Assembly: GCA_014529385.2 (NCBI GenBank)
Contig: CM043946.1
Span: forward strand, 19,113,077 to 19,177,076
DNA length: 64,000 nt
Direction of reading: 5' to 3'
Source: Adiantum capillus-veneris
Taxonomy: Eukaryota > Streptophyta > Polypodiopsida > Polypodiales > Pteridaceae
Made by a program: the position numbers and the translations under genes. A model generated the notes under the pieces. The model was not told where the DNA came from. It ran no database searches and worked only from the letters and a program-made list of their open reading frames with translations. This document shows, in pieces, positions 59,423 to 64,000 of this stretch. Numbering within the stretch: position 1 is the first letter of the stretch; the number at the start of each line of letters is the position of its first letter.

Positions 59423-62181
59423 TGTAAGGTCTCTGACCCCGATCAAAAGGAACACCCTTGTACCATGAAATAATCATAATGGACTAAGTTACTATTTTTA
59501 GCAGTTTTCCAGATTCTGTCAGTGCCATATGTTTAGAATGTTATAAAGCTTCAAAATGTGAATTAAAATATTTTTTGTGAAAAATTTCCAAAAATAGTAA
59601 GTTTTTGGTCACCCGACCCGTCCAGTTTTGATCGTCTCGAAAAACTGCACCCGTACCCCAAATTTGAAAAAAATGCATTTTCGGACCTCGGGGGCTGCTC
59701 AATATGGCAGGTACTCGGGCCAGTACGCCTTAGTTAGAGCTTCGTATGGCAATTTACGGCATCAAAATCCGATTCGTATGACCCGTTTTGGCCTAGAACC
59801 AAATTTCCTAAAAATTGTCCGGGGAGGTACCGGGGGCCCGGGACTGTGTGGGAACAGGTCCCAGGCCACTCCAGATCAGCTTTAGCAGCTAGGGGGCGCC
59901 CTCTTGCTTTGTGGGAGTCTTGGGAAAGCTGCCAAGCCTGCAACTCAGTCTCAGAACTAGTTAACCAAGCCAACCTGACACTTGGTGGGCAGAGAACTGG
60001 ACTTGCCATGCTTACTGGAGAAGCTCCCAGATGCATTTAGCAACTCAGATCGATTTTCAGCCTGTAGGAGCCTATTTAAAGACCTGCACACACACACACT
60101 TATGATCACACACACACACAGTGCATACACACACACCCACATACATTGGGAAGGTGCTGCCGGATCACACCTATTGAAGAAGAAGCTAGGAGGGAGGTGC
60201 TGCCGAATTTTCATCTCAAGAAGCTCGATTAGATCAGAAAATCGAGAAGATTACCAGCTCTTAATCACGGTAACGACAGTTTAATTAATGCCATTTGAAA
60301 ATCCCTTTCTCTACCATCAAAATTTCTCGTACATTATGCCTATTCCTAGCCGAAAATCTCTATGACTACTCTCTAAATTCTCCTTATTCATCTCTCTTAT
60401 GTAATCATCATTCCATAGCTGAATTATCAGCCATTCTTCACTCTCGATTAATGATTAGAGCATAATTATCAGAATCTTCTCTCTCTAGATAGCATAGTAA
60501 TTAATCCGCAAGCTAGTATTTGTGCAGATTGAAGAGAATCACTATTGTAATCACTCATTAACATTGTAGCTTAATTGAATTCATTTCTCTTATGCATTAA
60601 GACGTAATTAAGGAGAAATTAATCCGTCATTAAGTCTCTAAGAATTGGTTTTTCCTCACACATATGCATAGGGTAAATCTGCATCATCTAATTGCTAGGA
60701 AATAGTTTAATCATACTTAATCCAATTCTCTGGTAATTCCAATAATGAAATCCTAATTATTCTTGATCATGTAAGCCGAATAATTATCTTAGAGCCGGTT
60801 CCCATAGGATTATGTGCCATCCTTAATGATTGCTTTATGACAGAAATCTAGACTCTCATATAGGAGAGATTAATTGATGTCACTAATCTACCCATTGGAC
60901 TGTTATGATGCTTGTGAACCTTAGCTCTTTCTCCAAGCTAATCATTTAAAGTAGTGAGAAAGGGCCCCAGTGAAGAGGACGCGCTTCGGTGGTGCCCATG
61001 ATCGCGAGGCAGGAACGAGCAATGTCAACGGGAAGGGGAAGGCTCCCATGGAGGAACAAATACCGGCCATCTCACGGGCCATCGATGAAGAAGTGGAAGA
61101 GGTAGATCATATTTTTATTCAAGTTGTTTAAATTAACATTTCATACGCTAGTTAGGAATGCTCATATCCCCAAACATGTTGGAGAAATCCGACAGAAACC
61201 TCGGCATTGAAATCATTGTACATTAAGTTCTAAAGTAGGAAGGTAATGTTTGATGGGTATGCTGTTTGCGATAGGAAAGAATGTCTGCTAGGAAAAATTT
61301 AGCTCGGCGTGTTCATTTTATTTCCAATGTTGAATTAGTCCTGACCCCCCTACTGATCACAGGGGGCAGAGTTCCTCGTTAAGGTCTCTTGAATCCACGA
61401 CTTTCTTTCTATGCGGTGGATACCCACGACTTGCTTTCTATGCGGTGAGAACCCACGTCTTGCTTTCTATGCGGTGGGAGTGTCCATGACGTGCTTTCTA
61501 TGCGGTGGACATACCTAGTTGTATGGGCAGCTAGGCGACAACGGGAGGAGTGAACTCTCGCTGGAGGGGGGATGTTGTACCTCCAGGACATTGGAATTTT
61601 TATGAATAAGTTTGAGTCGAATTTTTACTAGAATTATGTCTTGGTGTTGTTTGCAATACTGGTTGAAGGGCTGTTTTAACGAACCATGTGATTCGGAATT
61701 AAACAAGGAATATTTATGTTGAACAACATTTGTGGTAGTAATTAGGTCACACGATGAAGTGTGAGTGTGGGGGTGGAAAGTGGGGGCTTGGCTCGGGTTG
61801 CCAAAGCCTACGAGATGGGTGGTCCCGATTGGTCGGGAACTCTCTGTCCCCATAGTGCTTACTCAATATTAGTATTACTCATTGCCCCTAGAGCGGCGAA
61901 TCCTCGAGAGTACGTGCCTCTGAAACATGGGGAAAAAGGCACTCGGAGTTTCTCTCCTATTGGAAGGTGGGTCTTAGGATCGTTAGATAGTTCAAGCATG
62001 CTTCCCCTGCGAGGTGGAACTAGATCTACCTACTAGTAGGCTCGAACTCGACTCACTTCGTGACGAGAGATCGTCCGCTAGTCGAACCCTGAACCATTTT
62101 GTTTGCTTCCGCAATAGATCTAGTGGCCACTAGGTTCACCATCACATCCGCTGGTTGATACGGCGGGGTGGGGACCTCACA
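59423..62181 (+). repeat. 3' LTR of chromovirus
   Basis: 2759 bp, near-identical to the 5' LTR, with scattered substitutions (for example GAACCTCGAGG versus GGACCTCGGGG early on) and a few short indels. It includes the TATTTAAA box near 60072 and the four-copy CTTTCTATGCGGTG repeat at 61402-61510. Confidence 0.92.
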
Positions 62182-62642
62182 AGCATACACACACACACTT
62201 TCCCACTCTCTCGCAGTCTCCCAACGACACAGAAGATGAGATTATTAGAAGTCTCTTTACAAAGCTTTAGGTTTTGGCTTATATACTAAGCCTTAGAAAA
62301 CCTAATGTCCGACCAAATAACCTGATTTTTCCCCAGGCTTCTATAGAGCTTAATTACAGCACTGTGGGCTGGATTTGCTTATCCAACAAGCATCTGTGGC
62401 CAAAATACATTTGCCGACTTAAAATATGAAGTTCCCGTAAACATTACAAAAGTGGCCGTAATGGTTCAAAATAATAATAACGGGATATTCGATGATGTCC
62501 ATGAGCTTGTATCTTCACATTACAGCATCCATCTTCATCTTCACCACTTCATCAGTATCTTTATTTGGAATCTTTAGAGAATCTTTGAGAAATCTTCATG
62601 GAATCTTTGTGAAAGCGTTGTTAAAAGGTTGACCTATCAACA
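62182..62642 (-). repeat. LTR of minus-strand retroelement, proximal segment (U3 side)
   Basis: Minus strand starts TGTTGATAGG after a purine tract and contains a TATATAAG box at about 62288-62280. The chromovirus junction is about 100 bp downstream of it. It continues at 51533. Confidence 0.65.
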
Positions 62643-62654
62643 CCCCTTGATCCT
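62643..62654 (-). promoter_or_regulatory. Polypurine tract preceding minus-strand LTR
   Basis: Minus strand AGGATCAAGGGG sits immediately before TGTTGATAGG, as a plus-strand primer site does before a 3' LTR. Confidence 0.6.
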
Positions 62655-63834
62655 GAAACGATTCTACTACTATCGAACTGCTTCTAGGCTCTTTGTTTGC
62701 TTCAGCTGACTGTGTTGGTGGTGCTGGAAACTGCGGCACTTGTCCTCTTGGCTGTTTCTGATTCCCCCCTTGATAATTCCAAACCTGCTGATTCCATCCT
62801 TGTGGTTGTGACTGCCAATTCTGTCACCGGTGCTGTTGATCCCAATTTCCCCCCCAGGGGGGTTTTGAATTCTGTCATCCTCCAAATCTCGGTCCTCCTC
62901 CCGAATTGAAATTTCCTCTAAATGGTGGTCCCCCTTGATTAAATTGTGGTCTCCACCCTGAATACGGTTGTTGCCTTTTCCACCCTTGATTATTGAACAT
63001 CCTCTGCCTTCCTCTTGTCTCTGGAAACACCCCATGAGTTTGAGGTCCTTGTTGCTATATCTTCTGTTGAATCCTTTCTGGTATAACACCCCTGAAATTC
63101 GGATTAAACCAACATTCCTTTGTCCAATGCCCATCCTTAACACAAATTTCACAATGAGGGGTTTTTTATTCCAGAACTTTCTGTACTCTCAACTTCTTCA
63201 ATTTCTTTGCTACCAATTTTTCCACTCTATCCTCTTTCTCTTTAGACTTTTTCTTTGACTTCTTTTTGCTTTTCTTCTTCTTATCCTCATCTGCTTCTGA
63301 ATCCGAATCCTCACTGGAATCCTCTTCACTATCAAAAATCCGTTTGCATATCTGAATCAGTATCAGTTTCTGAATCAAATCGTTGTCCGAATCCGAATTA
63401 TCTGACCTCTTCTTTTTCCTTGACCTACTTTTCTTCTTTTCTTTAGATGACCTCTTGGCTGCTTTCCCATGAGAAACCCCAAACCTTTTCTTTGCTCTTT
63501 GAGCTGTTTCCACTAATGCTTGTAATCCACCTGCAACATCAACTCCAGTAACAACATTCTTCAATTCCTTCCTTAATCCATTCAAAAAATATTCAGCAAG
63601 CATTTCATCAGTTGGCGTTTCTTGAGCAACCAACCTTCTCACATATTGGTTAAAATTTTGTGCATAATCCTCAACAAACATTTTCCTTTGTTTCACTTTC
63701 CTAAGCTTGGTCAACACATCATGTGGAGTCTTTTCTTTTCTGAACCTGTTCAAAAATGCTTCTTCCAAACCATCATAATCAGCAAAATGACCTGCTGGAA
63801 AATTACTGAACCACTGCTTAGACTTCCCATCCAA
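62655..63834 (-). pseudogene. Retrotransposon gag region ending directly at a polypurine tract
   Basis: The frame 63834-63166 contains a gag core (KQWFSNFPAGHFADYDGLEE, then FLNRFRKEKTPHDVLTKL), a basic Lys/Ser-rich tract and an acidic SEEDSSEDSDSEAD-type tract. A TAA at 63166-63168 interrupts it; the same frame continues through CEICVKDGHWTKEC, a canonical CCHC knuckle, into a Gly/Gln/Asn-rich tail that runs into the polypurine tract at 62654. No protease or polymerase follows before the LTR. The gag appears to continue past 63834 with frame damage towards the window end. It is either a non-autonomous (gag-only) element or an internally deleted copy. Confidence 0.75.
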
Positions 63835-64000
63835 AGTAGCCTCAAACTAGCGCATCTTAGCCTAGGCATCGTACACTCCCGCAAATCCTCTGGCCTACCA
63901 TCTTGTCTCGTATTGAGATATGTGGCAATCGGGGTCTTCTTTGGACTTTCCCAAAAAGGTCCGGAATTTGATGCGCATATCCAGCCTAGCCGCCGCCATA
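63835..64000. other. Probable N-terminal gag continuation, truncated by window
   Basis: Minus-strand reading upstream of 63834 meets a stop at about 63847; the remaining bases are compatible with the N-terminal part of the same gag but are not readable as one frame. Confidence 0.35.

Larger units (their letters stand above)
51534..62181 (+). mobile_element. Complete Ty3/gypsy chromovirus-type LTR retrotransposon (10.6 kb)
   Basis: Two 2.76-kb LTRs (TGTAAGG...CCTCACA) enclose a primer binding site, an extra ORF, gag with a CCHC knuckle, protease, reverse transcriptase, RNase H, integrase and a C-terminal chromodomain, in the order of plant chromoviruses. Flanking pentamers AGCAC (51529-51533) and AGCAT (62182-62186) are a one-mismatch target duplication. 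LTRs differ at roughly 2% by eye, so insertion is fairly recent, yet the coding region carries at least six in-frame stops and several frameshifts. It is inserted about 100 bp downstream of the TATA box in the LTR of the minus-strand retroelement. Confidence 0.93.

Overview
The window is nuclear DNA of a land plant. Evidence: a chromodomain-bearing Ty3/gypsy (chromovirus-type) LTR retrotransposon primed by initiator-Met tRNA, GT-AG introns in the cellular-type genes, and plant-style DUF8039/DUF7869-like sequence. A seed-free lineage (fern, lycophyte or bryophyte) is my guess but is not proven. I see no rRNA, tRNA or conserved single-copy host gene; almost everything is mobile DNA, nested at least three deep.

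Main result: positions 1837-46265 (44,429 bp) look like one giant, apparently undescribed DNA transposon. It starts and ends with the same 16 bases in inverted orientation (AAGACCATATTAGGTA), is flanked on both sides by CTTT (a 4-bp target site duplication), and interrupts one minus-strand retrotransposon gag-pro reading frame, whose two halves (46270-47660 and 545-1832) rejoin in the same frame when the element and one CTTT are removed in silico.

Cargo: at the right end, on the + strand, a large single-exon ORF (42746-45973) with a DUF8039-like N-terminus and a DUF7869/DDE-like core is the candidate transposase. On the - strand (16960-4578) lies a multi-exon locus: two exons encode a ParB-like domain joined to a degenerate beta-class DNA methyltransferase-like domain, followed by three separate candidate terminal exons (one SET domain with a premature stop, two FCP1-like HAD phosphatase domains). 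All three accept the upstream exon in the same splice phase.

The rest of the element is a huge field of one short motif, GGTCCACCACTTGTCCAA. It points almost uniformly one way in the left arm (2.3-8.4 kb) and the other way in the right arm (10.7-42.7 kb), so copies face the two ends symmetrically. In 17-37.2 kb it is organised into about 46 tandem units of about 430 bp with a higher-order dimer, and in 40.6-42.6 kb into 368-bp units.

Right flank: the interrupted retrotransposon continues on the - strand with gag remnant (47.66-46.27 kb), a 3-kb leader carrying repeated 20-24-bp palindromes, a tRNA-Asp-like primer binding site (50905-50923) and an LTR (50925-51533 plus 62182-62642). That LTR is split by a complete chromovirus (51534-62181) with 2.76-kb LTRs and a coding region full of stops and frameshifts. 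Beyond it, 62655-63834 is another minus-strand gag region abutting a polypurine tract.

Inferred history: retrotransposon first, then the giant element into its gag-pro frame and the chromovirus into its LTR (order of these two unknown).
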